Below are positions 7,852-16,573 of a stretch of DNA of 64,000 nt, piece by piece. The position numbers were made by a program, and so were the translations under genes. Position 1 is the first letter of the stretch; the number at the start of each line of letters is the position of its first letter. The notes below the pieces were generated by a model. The model ran no database searches and was not told the DNA's origin. It saw only the letters and a program-made list of their open reading frames with translations. The stretch spans positions 2,418,001 through 2,482,000 of the forward strand of contig NZ_JAQISN010000001.1 of NCBI RefSeq assembly GCF_037450285.1. Direction: 5' to 3'. Source of the stretch: Erwinia sp. SLM-02. Its GTDB lineage: Bacteria > Pseudomonadota > Gammaproteobacteria > Enterobacterales > Enterobacteriaceae.

Positions 7852-8646
7852 ATGTCAGAAGCCCTCGATCTGCACAGCCACGCGGTGCGCGGCCATATTT
7901 CAATTACTCAGGTCAGTAAAAGCTTTGGCCGCTTCAAGGCGCTGGATAACGTGTCGCTGGAGCTGCCGCCGGGTTCGGTGACGGTGATCCTCGGCCCTTC
8001 CGGCTCCGGAAAATCTACCCTGTTGCGGGCCATTAACCACCTGGAACGCGTCGACGAAGGCTTTATCCGCATTGATGGCGACTACATTGGCTATCGCCGT
8101 AAAGGTGACCGGCTGTATGAACTCAAAGAGAAAGCGATCCTCAAGCAGCGTACCGAAGTGGGCTACGTTTTCCAGAACTTCAATCTGTTCCCGCATCTGA
8201 CGGTGCTGGAAAACATTATTGAAGCGCCGATCGTGCATAAACGCTTAACCCGGCAGCAGGCGATTGCCCGCGCCGGTGAGCTGCTGGACGCGGTGGGGCT
8301 GCGCCACAAGGCGGACGCCTGGCCGCGCCATCTTTCCGGCGGCCAGCAGCAGCGCATCGCCATCGCCCGCGCGCTGGCGCTCGACCCTCGGGTTATTCTG
8401 TTTGATGAACCGACCTCGGCACTGGATCCGGAGCTGGTTGGCGAAGTGCTGGACACCATTAAAAAGCTCGCTCGTTCCGGCACCACGCTGGTGGTTGTTA
8501 CCCACGAGATCGGCTTCGCCCGCGAAGTGGCAGATAATGTGGTGTTTATGGTGGACGGTAAAATCGTTGAACAGGGCAGCGCTCACCAGGTGCTGAATAA
8601 TCCCCAGCATCCGCGCACCAGCCGCTTCCTCGCCAAAGTTCTGTAA
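7852..8646 (+). CDS. ABC transporter ATP-binding protein, polar amino acid family
   Basis: 264-aa ATPase with Walker [10 protein letters not shown] (about residue 49), Q-loop [13 protein letters not shown], signature LSGGQQQR (about 162), Walker [14 protein letters not shown] and switch histidine VVTHE. Closest in type to GlnQ/TcyN-like ATPases for polar amino acids and cystine. Starts two bases after the permease stop with AAGGAG 6 bases upstream. Last gene of the operon; the next gene is convergent. Confidence 0.94.
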   Translation: MSEALDLHSHAVRGHISITQVSKSFGRFKALDNVSLELPPGSVTVILGPSGSGKSTLLRAINHLERVDEGFIRIDGDYIGYRRKGDRLYELKEKAILKQRTEVGYVFQNFNLFPHLTVLENIIEAPIVHKRLTRQQAIARAGELLDAVGLRHKADAWPRHLSGGQQQRIAIARALALDPRVILFDEPTSALDPELVGEVLDTIKKLARSGTTLVVVTHEIGFAREVADNVVFMVDGKIVEQGSAHQVLNNPQHPRTSRFLAKVL

Positions 8647-8667
8647 CGCCCTCCTCTCTCTGACGCA

Positions 8668-8700
8668 TAAAAAAACGGCTTATCATGATGATAAGCCGTT
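8668..8700 (-). terminator. Intrinsic terminator between the ABC operon and yojI
   Basis: Perfect 12-bp stem (8674-8685 with 8689-8700, loop TGA) with a run of A at 8669-8675, so on the minus strand a stem is followed by T residues. It ends yojI transcription; on the plus strand the stem is not followed by T's but may still help stop the convergent ABC operon. Confidence 0.85.
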
Positions 8701-8836
8701 GCAACCATTTGGTAAGACGACGAGAAAGTTCAGGGAAGTTAACGGCGGTACTCAACCGTCACAGACAGCTTACCCCTCTACTAAGCCGTTGACTAATAAC
8801 AATAGTAGCTGAAGTTATGCAAAGTCCTTTTGCCTC

Positions 8837-10489
8837 TTAACCTGCGGTATCGGTGCGTTTGACCGCGTCCAGCGTGGCCATATCGCGCTCTGCGCCGGTC
8901 AGCTCACTGAGATGCCCCTGACGCATTTCCAGCAGGCGATCCGCATGCAGGAAATAGTGGTCATCATGGCTGATAGCAAAGACGGTTTTGCCCATGCCCT
9001 GCAGCCACGGCAGCAGCTCGCGGTAGAAAATACGACGGAAATGTGGGTCCTGATCCGCCGCCCATTCGTCGAGCAGCAGGATGTCGCGCTGTTCGGCGGT
9101 CGCCAGCAACAGCGCCAGGCGCTTGCTCTGCCCTTTCGACAGCTTCAGATTCAGTATGCGGTTGCCGTCCAGCTGGATTTTATCCTGCATCTGCAACCGC
9201 TCCAGCCACGCCTGCACCCGCTCAGGGTCGGCCGGCTGGCCGCTGTCATCGATCAGGCGGTCAAACAGATGCACATCGGTGAATACCGCCGAGAACAGCT
9301 GCCGGTACTCGTCCATCGACTCGGGCTGAATCACCCTGCCGTCAAGCAGGATCTCGCCGGATACCGGCTGATACAGCCCGGTCAGCAGCATCGCCAGCGT
9401 GGATTTTCCGCTGCCGTTGCCGCCGATCAGAAACACCAGTTCGCCACGGTTAAGGACCATGTTAACCGGCCCGACGCTGAATCCGTTATCGCCGTAGTGG
9501 AACACCAGGTTGCGCAGCTCCAGCGTCTGCCACGCCCTTTTGCCGCGCTGCGCCGGGAATTCAGCCTGATAGTCGGCCAGTTTGAAGGTGTTGAGTTTGT
9601 TAAACGCCACCTGCGCAGTCAGCAGCGTCGGCAGTGCGCCAACGGCAGAGAGCATCGGCGTGCGCAGGAACAGCAGCGTCAGCGAATAGGTGGCGGCCAC
9701 GGCGGTATCCGCCCAGCCCAGGCTGTTTGCCAGATAGAATGCCAGCCCGATTGCGCCGAGCATCATAATGTTCGACCAGTTAACGGCGCTGAGGTGGTAG
9801 GTATCGGCACGCACGATGTGATGGCGATAGGTGCGGGCATCCTCACCGTAGACGTGGTCAAAAATCTGCTGCGCGCGCTGGCGGTTCAGCGCCAGCTCTT
9901 TGCGGCCTTCGATAATGGTCTGGAAGTCGGCATACAGGCGCTCTTCGGTATTGCGCAGCACTTCCAGATGGCGATAGACGCGTGACACCAGCAGCCAGCC
10001 GCCAACGATGGTGATCGCCACCCAGACGGCGGTGACGACCAGCATTTTAGGTGACAGCCAGCCGAGATAGGCCGCCGATCCCACGGTTAAAATAATCCCC
10101 TGGATAAGCTCCGGCAGGCGCACGAAGGCAATGGTGATATTGCGCACGTCGCTGGTCAGCGCCGCCAGCAGCTGGGCATTACCAATCTGCTCGATGCGCT
10201 CAACGCGGGTATCCAGAATGCGGCGGATAAATTCCCCGCGCAGACGATAGACAAAATGGTGGCCCAGCAGGGTCAGCGCCAGCTGGGAACCCAGCGTGAC
10301 CGCCATCAGCAGCAGAAGCAGGCCGAGAAACTGCGGCAGCACCATCAGCGAGGAGTTGAGGGTAACGATCAGTTCGCGGTTGATAAAGGCGATCAGGCCA
10401 ATACCCAGCACCGCGCTGAGCAGGCTAAGCAGGATCACCCCGATAAACGGCCAGCGATACTGCTTATAGACGACGTGAAGCAACTCCAT
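8837..10489 (-). CDS. yojI: YojI-like ABC exporter of peptides (cyclic peptide export family)
   Basis: 550-aa fused ABC exporter: six-helix membrane domain (about residues 1-315) followed by an ATPase domain with Walker [12 protein letters not shown] (about 358), signature [12 protein letters not shown] (about 453) and Walker [13 protein letters not shown] (about 474). Gene position next to alkB-apbE-ompC matches E. coli yojI, whose product with TolC exports microcin J25. The same family contains SyrD and the pyoverdine-related PvdE. A Fur-box-like site lies about 60 bases upstream of the start, suggesting iron control. No substrate peptide cluster is adjacent. Confidence 0.9.
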   Translation of the reverse strand: MELLHVVYKQYRWPFIGVILLSLLSAVLGIGLIAFINRELIVTLNSSLMVLPQFLGLLLLLMAVTLGSQLALTLLGHHFVYRLRGEFIRRILDTRVERIEQIGNAQLLAALTSDVRNITIAFVRLPELIQGIILTVGSAAYLGWLSPKMLVVTAVWVAITIVGGWLLVSRVYRHLEVLRNTEERLYADFQTIIEGRKELALNRQRAQQIFDHVYGEDARTYRHHIVRADTYHLSAVNWSNIMMLGAIGLAFYLANSLGWADTAVAATYSLTLLFLRTPMLSAVGALPTLLTAQVAFNKLNTFKLADYQAEFPAQRGKRAWQTLELRNLVFHYGDNGFSVGPVNMVLNRGELVFLIGGNGSGKSTLAMLLTGLYQPVSGEILLDGRVIQPESMDEYRQLFSAVFTDVHLFDRLIDDSGQPADPERVQAWLERLQMQDKIQLDGNRILNLKLSKGQSKRLALLLATAEQRDILLLDEWAADQDPHFRRIFYRELLPWLQGMGKTVFAISHDDHYFLHADRLLEMRQGHLSELTGAERDMATLDAVKRTDTAG

Positions 10490-10547
10490 GAAAACATCCC
10501 GGCAGGTAAAAAACAGCTAGCAGTTTAATGAGATGACGGGCGATATC

Positions 10548-10566
10548 AATACTAATTCTCATTATC
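10548..10566 (-). promoter_or_regulatory. Fur-box-like operator upstream of yojI
   Basis: Read on the minus strand this is GATAATGAGAATTAGTATT, matching the 19-bp Fur consensus GATAATGATAATCATTATC at 15 of 19 positions by eye, and followed by GATATC. It lies 59 bases upstream of the yojI ATG, between yojI and alkB, a normal place for an iron-responsive promoter. Confidence 0.6.
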
Positions 10567-10593
10567 ACCGTATAGCTGCCGGCTTATCCGCTT

Positions 10594-11235
10594 TCAGTGC
10601 GCGCGCCGGAAGGTCAGGTTAAAGCGAAAGGCACCGGCCTGAGGATGGATGCCGGGTTTCAGCGGCAAAATGCCATGATAGCGCAGCCGTGAAGGCCCGC
10701 CCCAGACCACGACATCGCCGTGCTCCAGCAGCACTCGCGTGGTGGCGTCGCCGCGCTCAAAACCGCCGAACTGGAAGACCGCAGGCAGCCCGAGTGAGAC
10801 GGAGACGATCGGCTGGCGAAGGTCACGCTCGTCCTTATCCTGATGCAGGGTCAGTTTGGCGCCAGGCTCATAGCGGTTAAGCAGGCAGGCATCGGGATTG
10901 AAATGTGGGAAACCGGCCTCGGCCGCACAGCTGACGGCAAGCTGGCGGAACAGCCCCGGCATCGGCGGCCAGCGGGATCCTGCGGCGTTATCCTGCTCGC
11001 TGTACTGATAGCCACGCGAGTCGGTGGTCCAGCCCAGATCCCCGCAGTTGGTCATCGCCACCGACATACGGTGGCCGCCGGGCGTGATGCGGTGCTGAAA
11101 CGGATTCTGTGCCGCGATCTGTGCCACCTGTTCAAGCAGCGCGTCGGCCTCACCAAGCGCGCGGCGGCGCAGGATCACCGCGCCGTCGGCCAGCGGTTCG
11201 CTCCAGGGTTCCTCTTCCGCAAACAGATCGAGCAT
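10594..11235 (-). CDS. alkB: AlkB: alkylated DNA repair dioxygenase
   Basis: 213-aa Fe(II)/2-oxoglutarate dioxygenase that removes methyl groups from 1-methyladenine and 3-methylcytosine in DNA and RNA. Iron ligands are seen in HQDKDE (about residues 128-133) and the later His in RYHGILPL (about 184), and the 2-oxoglutarate-binding arginines in FRFNLTFRR near the C-terminus. The MSVAMTNCGDLGWTTDSRGYQY segment matches E. coli AlkB. In E. coli alkB is the second gene of the ada-alkB operon; here ada is absent and apbE ends only 9 bases upstream, so alkB is probably read from the apbE promoter or its own. Confidence 0.95.
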   Translation of the reverse strand: MLDLFAEEEPWSEPLADGAVILRRRALGEADALLEQVAQIAAQNPFQHRITPGGHRMSVAMTNCGDLGWTTDSRGYQYSEQDNAAGSRWPPMPGLFRQLAVSCAAEAGFPHFNPDACLLNRYEPGAKLTLHQDKDERDLRQPIVSVSLGLPAVFQFGGFERGDATTRVLLEHGDVVVWGGPSRLRYHGILPLKPGIHPQAGAFRFNLTFRRAH

Positions 11236-11244
11236 AGCGACTCC

Positions 11245-12303
11245 TCAGGGTTTATTGCTGCCGGTATCAGTCTGTATAAAAGCCGAAAACTGCGGTGACA
11301 TCCAGCTGGCAAAGCCGTCTCCCTGCTTATAGATCAGATAGACCGCCAGCTTATCACGCAGCGCCAGCGCTTTGGCCTTCTCTTCGCCCAGCACCATCAG
11401 ACCGGTATCCCAGCCGTCGGCCTCCAGCGCCGTAGTGGCAATCACCGTGGCCGAAACCAGTCGGTGCTGGATCGGCTGACCGGTGACCGGGTCGATGACG
11501 TGAGAGATGCGCTTGCCGTCCAGTTCATAATAGTTGCGATAGCTGCCGGAGGTGCTGATGCCATGCCCCTGTAAATCGACAATGGCCTGCACCGCATTTT
11601 CGCGATCGGTCGGTTTCTGAATCGCCACCTGCCAGGCTTTGCCCTGCGCATTGTGCCCACGCGTCAGCACCGCACCGCCGACCGACACCAGATAGTTGTT
11701 GATGCCCTCTTTTTCCATCAGCCGGGCCAGGTTGTCGGTAGCGAAGCCTTCGCCGACGGTTGAGAGGTCGACGTACAGCTCGGGCAGGTCCTTTTGCAGA
11801 TACGCTTGCCCGGCGCGATTAATCACCTGCAGATGCTGCAATCCGGTCAGCGCGCGAGCGGCATCGATCTGCTGGATGCTCGGGGTGCTGGCAGGCTGTT
11901 TATCGGGGCCGAATCCCCACAGATTGACCAGTGGACCGATGGTGATATCCATCGCCCCGCCGGTCTGATGGCCAATTCTTAACGCCAGGGTGATGATATC
12001 GGCCATATTGTTGCTGACCGGCTGCGGGTCGCTGCCGCGATACTGATTAAAATGGGAAAGGACAGAATCGTTTTTCCAGGTTGAAAGCTCATGGTCATCA
12101 TTATTGAGCTGCTGCTGGATGGCGTTTTGCAACGCCTCGCGGCGCGAGCCGTCCACGCCTGCCAGGCTGACGCGCCACACGGTGCCCATCGTTTTCCCCT
12201 CCAGCACCATCGCGTCGCGCTGCGCGGGAGTTTTAGGGTTGTCGCAGGCTACCAGCAGAAATACTGCCGCCAGGCTGATGAGGTGTCGCCAGTTCGCTTT
12301 CAT
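11245..12303 (-). CDS. apbE: ApbE: FAD:protein FMN transferase lipoprotein
   Basis: 352-aa exported lipoprotein. A signal peptide ends in the lipobox LLVAC at about residue 18-22, and the C-terminal Mg-binding loop ADGWDTGLMVLG is intact. ApbE attaches FMN covalently to a threonine of proteins such as RnfG and NqrC using FAD in the periplasm. The start at ATG 12303 is chosen because the signal peptide begins there (MKANWRHLISLAAVFLL); longer in-frame starts would bury it. Located upstream of alkB on the same strand as in E. coli but with ada missing between them. More than 1.1 kb of non-coding repeat-rich DNA separates it from ompC. Confidence 0.95.
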   Translation of the reverse strand: MKANWRHLISLAAVFLLVACDNPKTPAQRDAMVLEGKTMGTVWRVSLAGVDGSRREALQNAIQQQLNNDDHELSTWKNDSVLSHFNQYRGSDPQPVSNNMADIITLALRIGHQTGGAMDITIGPLVNLWGFGPDKQPASTPSIQQIDAARALTGLQHLQVINRAGQAYLQKDLPELYVDLSTVGEGFATDNLARLMEKEGINNYLVSVGGAVLTRGHNAQGKAWQVAIQKPTDRENAVQAIVDLQGHGISTSGSYRNYYELDGKRISHVIDPVTGQPIQHRLVSATVIATTALEADGWDTGLMVLGEEKAKALALRDKLAVYLIYKQGDGFASWMSPQFSAFIQTDTGSNKP

Positions 12304-12745
12304 TATCTCTCTAACCTTTTTGCTGCTGTTTCGGCCTGAGCTGTGCGCTGTGCCGATTTTTATCTGCTTCAGGAAATTTGTGGCAATGATTATCTTTGCC
12401 GGCTGCCGTAATGACAAGCGATGCCGGTGTGGCGATTCAGGGAAGGTTTAGAAATCGGGGGTGTTAACGGAGGTAATTGTTGTGACTTCGTTGATCGCGA
12501 TGACTGCAACGATGGTGATATCTGGGCCGACTGGGAGCACTGAGATCTACGAGAACGGATCGGCAGCGACGGGAATTTTCACCGGATCGTTTGCAAAGTG
12601 AGGTGCTGGCGCTGGCGGGTTGTGCCCCCGGGCAGGCTGGTCCTCGCGCCGCTTTGCGGTTCCTTCACTTCGCTCGTCAGCCACACGGACCGGTACAGAC
12701 GCGCGTCCTGCGCGGCTGTACCTTTCGCCTGCGTCCTTGCAGGCG

Positions 12746-12988
12746 AATCCTGGCTTCCTCTCTGCGTTCAGCGCTGTGGATGGCCCGCCCGGGGCACAAC
12801 CCGCCTGCTTTCTAACTTCTGCGTTGCCTGACAAGTGAATCCGGGGTTCCTCTGCGTTCAGCGCTGTGGGCCGCCCCAAGACTGGTGCACAATCCGCCAG
12901 CTTTTCGACTTCGGCGTTGCCTGAAAAGTGTATCCGGGTTTCCTCTCCGTTTAACGCTGTGGATGGCCCCTGGTCGGGATCAGCCCGT
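12746..12988. repeat. Imperfect direct repeats, about 90-93 bp period, 2.6 copies
   Basis: Copies begin near 12746, 12838 and 12930. Each carries GCGTTCAGCGCTGTGG (or the variant CGTTTAACGCTGTGG) and the first two end in GTTGCCTGACAAGTG or GTTGCCTGAAAAGTG. The spacing is about 93 and 90 bases. They lie in a GC-rich stretch that differs from the neighbouring genes in having no credible coding frame. The pattern resembles an element scattered in Erwiniaceae genomes, but copy number cannot be tested here. Confidence 0.7.
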
Positions 12989-13063
12989 TCGCTCAGCAAA
13001 GTTGTGTCGCCTGTTAACAAAGGCACAGGTGCATGTGGGTGAAAGCGATGACCAGGGTTAGGG

Positions 13064-13267
13064 AGGCCCGACCTCTGCGGCTGCCGGGCAATCCGCAGCG
13101 CTGAGGTGGAGGATTCTGGGCCGGAGAGACCCGCATGGACGCGGGTATCAGGCGCGGCGTGGGCAGGACGCCCGCTCCGTGCCGGTCCGAAAGACCAGAA
13201 GCCGGAAACGAAGGCATCATGCGCAGCATGACGCGAGAACCGCCCGGCAGCCGCAGAGGTCGGGCCT
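13064..13267. repeat. Element bounded by perfect 26-bp inverted repeats
   Basis: Bases 13064-13089 and 13242-13267 are exact reverse complements (core CCCGACCTCTGCGGCTGCCG), enclosing about 152 bases. Inside is a further perfect hairpin, ACCCGC (13129-13134) with GCGGGT (13141-13146). No transposase is present. It could be a MITE-like or other palindromic intergenic repeat; no convincing target-site duplication is seen at the ends. Confidence 0.7.
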
Positions 13268-13360
13268 GGCTCGCCATCCCTTAGCAACATGTTACGGTTT
13301 AATACAGGCACGTTCCGGAAAGGATGAGGTGAAGTGAAGATTATCCAGCCGCGGCTGATA

Positions 13361-13391
13361 AAAAAGCCGCAATCTTAAAAAGATCGCGGCT
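13361..13391 (-). terminator. ompC intrinsic terminator
   Basis: On the minus strand a 12-bp stem (13365-13376 with 13380-13391, one mismatch) is followed by a T run. It lies about 60 bases past the ompC stop. Confidence 0.85.
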
Positions 13392-13450
13392 CTGTGACTC
13401 TCAACTCCCGGGCATCAGGATATCGCGCAGCCCGATGACGGCAGCAAGAC

Positions 13451-14554
13451 TTAGAACTGGTAAACCAGACCGACTGCCACTACGTTATCGGTGTTGATGC
13501 CGGCAGCGTCGGTGAATTCGTTACTGTCCAGCAGGTTGATCTGGTAATCAACGTAGGTAGACATGTTTTTGTTGAAGTAGTAAGTCGTACCCACATCAAT
13601 GTAACGTTTCAGGTTCTGAGAACCGTAACCTTCAATCTGCTTACCGCGTGAACTAACGAAGGCCAGTGATGGACGCAGGCCGAAATCAAACTGATACTGT
13701 GCAACCAGTTCCCAGTTATCTGCCTGGTTGGCGTAACCGTAAGCGCTGGAGTCAATGCTGCCAAAACGGGTCGCGTTGTACGCACGGCTGTACATAGCGG
13801 CCAGGTAAATGTTGTTAGCGTCATATTTCAGACCGCCTGAGTATGCGGTCGCGTGGTCACCGTGACCCAGCGCTGCGCTGTTGTTCTGCTCGTCAGTACG
13901 GTCAGAAGAGAACATGGCGGCACCGATACCAAAACCTTCACCGATGTCATAGGTGGTTGACAGACCGAAGCCATCACCGTTCTGGCCCAGAACATCGCGA
14001 CCGTTGTTGCTTTCTTCCGGGCTGCCGTTTTTGCCCTGATACTGGATAGCAAAGTTCAGGCCGTCAACCAGACCGAAGAAGTCATTGTTACGATAGGTCG
14101 CCAGGCCGCTTGAACGCTGGAACAGGAAGTTATCTGCACCGTAGGTATCGCCACCGAACTCAGGCAGAACGTCGGTCCATGCGCCGATATCGTACATCAC
14201 ACCGTAGTTACGACCGTAGTCCAGAGACCCCGCATCGCCAAATTTCAGACCCGCGAAACCAACACGCGTGTAGTTGTCAGCAGTTCCCTGAGACTCGGTG
14301 TTGTTCAGCGCAACCTGATATTCCCACTCACCGTAACCGGTCAGCTGATCGGTCACCTGCGTTTCGCCCTTGAAGCCAAAGCGCAGGTAAGACTGGTCAC
14401 CGTCGGTGCCGTTGTCGTCTGAGAAGTAGTGCAGACCGTCAACTTTACCGAACAGATCCAGTTTGTTGCCGTCTTTGTTGTAGATTTCAGCTGCGCCAGC
14501 GGTACCGGCTACCAGCAGGGCTGGAATCATCAGCGAAAGAACGCGAAGTTTCAT
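13451..14554 (-). CDS. ompC: OmpC: general porin, outer membrane trimer
   Basis: 367-aa OmpC/OmpF-family porin. Signal peptide [20 protein letters not shown] is cleaved before [16 protein letters not shown], the usual mature start. The constriction-loop motif PEFGGDTYG and the C-terminal VGLVYQF, with the terminal Phe read by the BAM complex, are intact. Synteny (apbE upstream side, micF and rcsD on the other) identifies it as OmpC. Regulation: an OmpR-type promoter (14664-14719) and the divergent micF RNA are both recognisable in front. Function is passive diffusion of small polar solutes; preferred at high osmolarity in E. coli. Confidence 0.96.
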   Translation of the reverse strand: MKLRVLSLMIPALLVAGTAGAAEIYNKDGNKLDLFGKVDGLHYFSDDNGTDGDQSYLRFGFKGETQVTDQLTGYGEWEYQVALNNTESQGTADNYTRVGFAGLKFGDAGSLDYGRNYGVMYDIGAWTDVLPEFGGDTYGADNFLFQRSSGLATYRNNDFFGLVDGLNFAIQYQGKNGSPEESNNGRDVLGQNGDGFGLSTTYDIGEGFGIGAAMFSSDRTDEQNNSAALGHGDHATAYSGGLKYDANNIYLAAMYSRAYNATRFGSIDSSAYGYANQADNWELVAQYQFDFGLRPSLAFVSSRGKQIEGYGSQNLKRYIDVGTTYYFNKNMSTYVDYQINLLDSNEFTDAAGINTDNVVAVGLVYQF

Positions 14555-14663
14555 GTAATTACCCTCTCATTATATTTTATGTTATTTGCCACTGCGTACT
14601 GAATGTCTCAATTCAGCGTTGAAAGTCATATTAAGGAACTGAGGGCAATAATCCATTGAGAAA

Positions 14664-14719
14664 ATGATACCAATTACAATAATGTGTTTCAGAACAGTTC
14701 GCAAATATTTCAAAATATG
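14664..14719 (-). promoter_or_regulatory. ompC promoter: -10 element and OmpR-binding region
   Basis: Read on the minus strand, the TATTTTGAAATATTTG and GTTCTGAAACACATT segments (14681-14719) resemble the paired OmpR half-sites before E. coli ompC (TTTTGAAACAT type), and TATCAT at 14669-14664 equals the E. coli ompC -10 hexamer at similar spacing. The leader to the ATG is about 105 bases. Confidence 0.6.
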
Positions 14720-14872
14720 AACTCCACGGAACTTTTCAAGGGCACTAATTGGTAACTTATATAGCATCAATAATCAAAAAATAAATTAACCTATATATAT
14801 CAGTGAATTGAGTTGTAAATTATGCGCACTGAATGATAAATAATGCCACTCAGCAAAAGCTATAATAATTAC

Positions 14873-14969
14873 GCTATCATCATTTAATTTCATTATTATC
14901 TTCATTCACCCCGAATGATTTGTGTCACCCCAAATATTTCCGCCGGACCTTAATGGTCCGGTTTTTTTT
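14873..14969 (+). ncRNA. micF: MicF small RNA
   Basis: The RNA begins GCTATCATCATTTAATTTCA, very close to the 5' end of E. coli MicF, the part that pairs with the ompF ribosome site. It ends in a perfect CCGGACC/GGTCCGG stem plus eight T's (14944-14969). A TATAAT box at 14861-14866 lies exactly 6 bases before the first base. As in E. coli it is divergent from ompC and shares its OmpR-controlled region. The middle section has drifted, while the seed and terminator are kept. Role: Hfq-dependent repression of ompF translation; ompF itself is not in the window. Confidence 0.92.
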
Positions 14970-15396
14970 GCGCCTAATAAACATGTCAATTTAAGTAAAG
15001 TTAATTCACGCCAAAAAGAAAAGGCATGGCCTCTTCTTTGCCGCTGACGGGGAAATTACCGCCCCTGATACAGGATTATTGACGGGAATAATCACGCAGA
15101 AAAATGCGGGTTTTATTTCATCCCCTCCGGTGACTATTAAAGAGCGTGACGACAGCCGTCATTGTTTTCTCCTCATCCCCATCCCGGCTAAGAACCAGAC
15201 CAGGACCAGGACTCCTCTGGAAAAATATGCATACCCGATGATTCCGATTCACAGCGGTTCTCTTTCAGGCTATTAACTCTGCCTGATGGATGAAAGAGCC
15301 CTGACAAACCGTAAGGACAGGCGCACCGGGGCTGTGTTGCGCTTCTTTACTTTCGGTATTTGTGGTAAAAAACGGGGTTAACTTTGTACAGGCTGA
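14970..15396. other. Intergenic region between micF and the MFS gene; no gene seen
   Basis: About 430 bases. A 65-codon open frame at 15079-15276 has no ribosome site and no recognisable features, so I do not call it. The stretch AGAGCCCTG...GGGGCT near 15290-15335 could form a weak hairpin. In E. coli micF is followed closely by rcsD, so this DNA arrived or was rearranged together with the MFS gene. Confidence 0.5.
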
Positions 15397-16560
15397 ATGG
15401 ATAAAATGACAACACTGGAAACGCAGCAATCAGCAAATGAAGCACGGCTAAGCCAGCGGGCAACCCGCGTCGTTTTTTTAATTGCCGGCATCGGTATGGC
15501 GGCCTGGGCTCCGCTGGTTCCCTATGCCAAAGATCGTGCCGCATTAAGCGATGCGTCCTTAGGTACGCTGCTGCTGTTTCTCGGGTTGGGATCGCTGATT
15601 GCGATGCCGCTGACGGGTGTTCTGGTTGGCCGCTACGGCTGTAAACGTATCATCACCTGCGGCAGTGTTTTACTACTGGTTCTCCTTCCTCTGCTTGCGA
15701 CCCTTTCCTCCCCTTTCTCTCTGGCGCTGGCGCTGATGGCCTTCGGCGGCTCAATTGGCATGATTGACGTTGCCATGAATATCCAGGCGGTCGAGGTGGA
15801 GAAAAGTTCGGGTAAAGCGATGATGTCCGGCTTCCATGGCTTTTTCAGTATGGGCGGTATTGTCGGAGCCGGGCTGATGAGCCTGATCCTGGCGATGGGC
15901 ATGGCGCCGGTTCATGCGGTGCTGGCGATCAACCTGCTGCTGATCCTTCTGTATCTATTCTGCCAGAGCCACATCCTCAATGAACGCCTGCATCAGCCGG
16001 ATACGCCGGTGTTTGTGGTCCCGCGCGGCTGGGTGCTGTTTCTCGGCGTGCTGTGCTTTATTCTGTTTCTTGCCGAAGGTGCCATCCTCGACTGGGGCGC
16101 GCTGTTTTTAACCCATAACCGTGATATGCCAGCCGCACAGGCCGGCATGGGCTACGCGGTATTTTCCGTCGCCATGACTATCGGCAGATTATGCGGCGAT
16201 TGGGTTGTACTAAAAGCGGGCCGCAAGGCAACGCTGCTCTTCGGCTCACTGTGTGCCGCGGCAGGGTTTGTGCTGGCGATAACCATCAACGATTCAACGA
16301 TGACGCTGGTGGGCTTCTTACTGATTGGTTTTGGCGCGTCAAACACCGTACCAATTCTGTTCAGCGCGGCCGGAAATCAAAAAACCATGCCAATAAACCT
16401 GGCCATTTCCGCTATGACGACCATAGGCTACGCGGGTATTCTCGCCGGCCCGGCGCTGATCGGCTTTATCGCCCAGCTGTCGAGCCTTTCCATTGCCTTT
16501 AGCGTCGTTGCCGCGCTGCTGTTAGTCGTCGCCGCCTGCGCGCGGTTGATCACACGATGA
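15397..16560 (+). CDS. MFS transporter, YbjJ-like
   Basis: 387-aa major facilitator superfamily protein with about 12 hydrophobic segments. The loop GVLVGRYGCKRIITCG between helices 2 and 3 is the MFS signature, and GFHGFFSMGGIVGAG near residue 145 resembles the HGFYSLG motif of E. coli YbjJ. Substrate unknown. Starts at ATG 15397, or ATG 15406 three codons later; no strong ribosome site for either. Its stop lies only 13 bases before the rcsD start on the same strand, so read-through into rcsD is likely. It is not at this position in E. coli. Confidence 0.82.
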   Translation: MDKMTTLETQQSANEARLSQRATRVVFLIAGIGMAAWAPLVPYAKDRAALSDASLGTLLLFLGLGSLIAMPLTGVLVGRYGCKRIITCGSVLLLVLLPLLATLSSPFSLALALMAFGGSIGMIDVAMNIQAVEVEKSSGKAMMSGFHGFFSMGGIVGAGLMSLILAMGMAPVHAVLAINLLLILLYLFCQSHILNERLHQPDTPVFVVPRGWVLFLGVLCFILFLAEGAILDWGALFLTHNRDMPAAQAGMGYAVFSVAMTIGRLCGDWVVLKAGRKATLLFGSLCAAAGFVLAITINDSTMTLVGFLLIGFGASNTVPILFSAAGNQKTMPINLAISAMTTIGYAGILAGPALIGFIAQLSSLSIAFSVVAALLLVVAACARLITR

Positions 16561-16573
16561 TCGGTAACCCTGT

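Noticed and set aside
8912..9985. 357-codon open frame antisense to yojI
   Set aside because: Shadow; Gln/Arg-rich composition typical of antisense frames.
12591..12838. Three overlapping 70-80 codon frames on the plus strand
   Set aside because: All three frames open at once in GC-rich repeat DNA, which signals lack of stops and not coding.
13064..13267. Retron or CRISPR-like interpretation of the inverted repeat element
   Set aside because: No reverse transcriptase or cas gene nearby, and no regular repeat-spacer array.
12547..13311. 254-codon frame across the repeat region as a true gene
   Set aside because: No ribosome site, low-complexity composition and overlap with palindromic repeats; kept only as an observation.
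15079..15276. 65-codon frame between micF and the MFS gene
   Set aside because: No ribosome site and no resemblance to a known protein.
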